7,192 nucleotides of DNA from Chryseobacterium gleum (lineage in GTDB: Bacteria; Bacteroidota; Bacteroidia; Flavobacteriales_D; Sanyastnellaceae): the NCBI GenBank assembly GCA_945878835.1, contig CAMCUG010000074.1:1-7192 (forward strand). Reading direction: 5' to 3'. The notes under the pieces are model-generated. The model did not search any database. It saw only the letters and a program-made list of their open reading frames with translations, and had not been told where the DNA came from. Shown one piece after another: positions 6,608 to 7,192 of this stretch. A program made the translations under genes and the position numbers. Numbering within the stretch: position 1 is the stretch's first letter; every line of letters begins with the position of its first letter.

Positions 6608-7192
6608 TTATTTATTTGATTTTTGATGATTGAACGAATATTGTATGCTAAGATAGGCCATTCTTCCAATTGAAGGACCACCGTACACCTGAACTTGTTG
6701 ATTATTTAATACGTTAGAGGCTCCTAACTTAAAGAAAACATTAGAGTCAATTAAACTGTAATTCACTTGAACATCTACCATATCGTAGGTATTTATATAC
6801 CCCGTAAACTGAGGAGACCCTTCAAACAGATATCCTTGTATCCACTTGTAGTTCACACTATACCCCCAACAATTTCCTTCTTCCGATTCGAACAATTTAT
6901 TTCCGGTAACGCTCAGATTATACTTGTGCTTCGGCGTATTGAAAGCTGGAATAATCGGGTCATTCGGGTCGCTTCTTACAATACTGTTGAACGAATAATT
7001 CACCCCGAAACTATGCTTTTCATGAAAATAATAATTCAATCCTACATTAGCCCCCTGCGTTGTTACCGTATTTTTTGAATTCGCTGAATAACGATAAACT
7101 TGCAAATCTTCCGGAAGGTAAGACGGCGGTGGGAAATTTGCAGAAAGACCAATATTATATCCAATGAAATGCTTGTAAGCACTGTAATACAC
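6608..7192 (-). CDS. TonB-dependent outer-membrane receptor, C-terminal barrel part (cut by right edge)
   Basis: The frame is open to the right edge, so only the last 194 residues are visible; the GTG at the edge is an internal Val, not a start. The fragment is a series of amphipathic strands with aromatic ends and long loops, as in the C-terminal half of a 22-strand receptor barrel. Recognisable pieces include IPAFNTPKHKYNLSV (strand after an extracellular loop), YDMVDVQVNYSL, FFKLGASNVLNNQQVQVYGG (the usual 'GASNLLN' strand and turn), and the closing GRMAYLSIQYSF with terminal aromatic Phe, followed by a short NHQKSNK tail. Such receptors import large ligands across the outer membrane using TonB energy. 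The plug domain and any N-terminal carboxypeptidase-like domain lie beyond the window, and the ligand is unknown. The downstream hydrolase-fold gene, 3 bases away, suggests a shared substrate. Confidence 0.85.
   Translation of the reverse strand: MYYSAYKHFIGYNIGLSANFPPPSYLPEDLQVYRYSANSKNTVTTQGANVGLNYYFHEKHSFGVNYSFNSIVRSDPNDPIIPAFNTPKHKYNLSVTGNKLFESEEGNCWGYSVNYKWIQGYLFEGSPQFTGYINTYDMVDVQVNYSLIDSNVFFKLGASNVLNNQQVQVYGGPSIGRMAYLSIQYSFNHQKSNK

Noticed and set aside
7190..7192. GTG at the right edge as the start of the minus-strand receptor gene
   Set aside because: The visible protein is only the C-terminal barrel portion of a receptor family that is normally several times longer, so this codon is an internal Val.

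Overview
The window reads as a chromosomal segment of a Bacteroidota bacterium, most likely order Flavobacteriales. The evidence is a C-terminal type IX secretion (T9SS) sorting domain, a PorV/PorQ-family barrel, a TonB-dependent receptor of Bacteroidota type, start codons without clear Shine-Dalgarno sequences, and moderately AT-rich DNA. The exact family or genus cannot be fixed from this sequence. There are six protein genes and no RNA genes, insertion sequences, CRISPR arrays or prophage genes. Coding density is very high: no gene-free stretch exceeds 70 bases.

Left part (1-4103, + strand): the 3' portion of a very large secreted protein, cut by the left edge, is followed 20 bases later by a PorV/PorQ-family outer-membrane barrel protein. 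The two are probably co-transcribed. The large protein ends in a beta-sandwich domain resembling a T9SS sorting domain but with an unusual tail. A natural inference is that the pair is an exported substrate and its dedicated barrel partner.

Middle (4104-5032, + strand): a short intergenic region holds a good intrinsic-terminator hairpin and, just upstream of it, a possible Bacteroidota -7 promoter element. Then come greA (transcript-cleavage elongation factor) and a HIT-family nucleotide hydrolase. The greA stop and the HIT start share one base (TAATG), so this is a tight two-gene housekeeping operon.

Right part (5099-7192, - strand): a TonB-dependent receptor, cut by the right edge, is followed after 3 bases by a secreted alpha/beta-hydrolase-fold protein with a canonical T9SS type A sorting domain. 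This operon converges on greA-HIT, and an 11-bp perfect hairpin at 5053-5078 serves both strands as terminator. The hydrolase has glycine where the catalytic nucleophile serine is expected (G-Q-G-T-G instead of G-x-S-x-G), so it may be non-catalytic or use unusual chemistry.

I see no new multi-gene system such as defence, mobile or biosynthetic functions. The points most worth following up are the nucleophile-less hydrolase coupled to a TonB receptor, the large-protein/PorV-like pair with its variant C-terminal tail, and the hairpin positioned between a possible promoter and greA.
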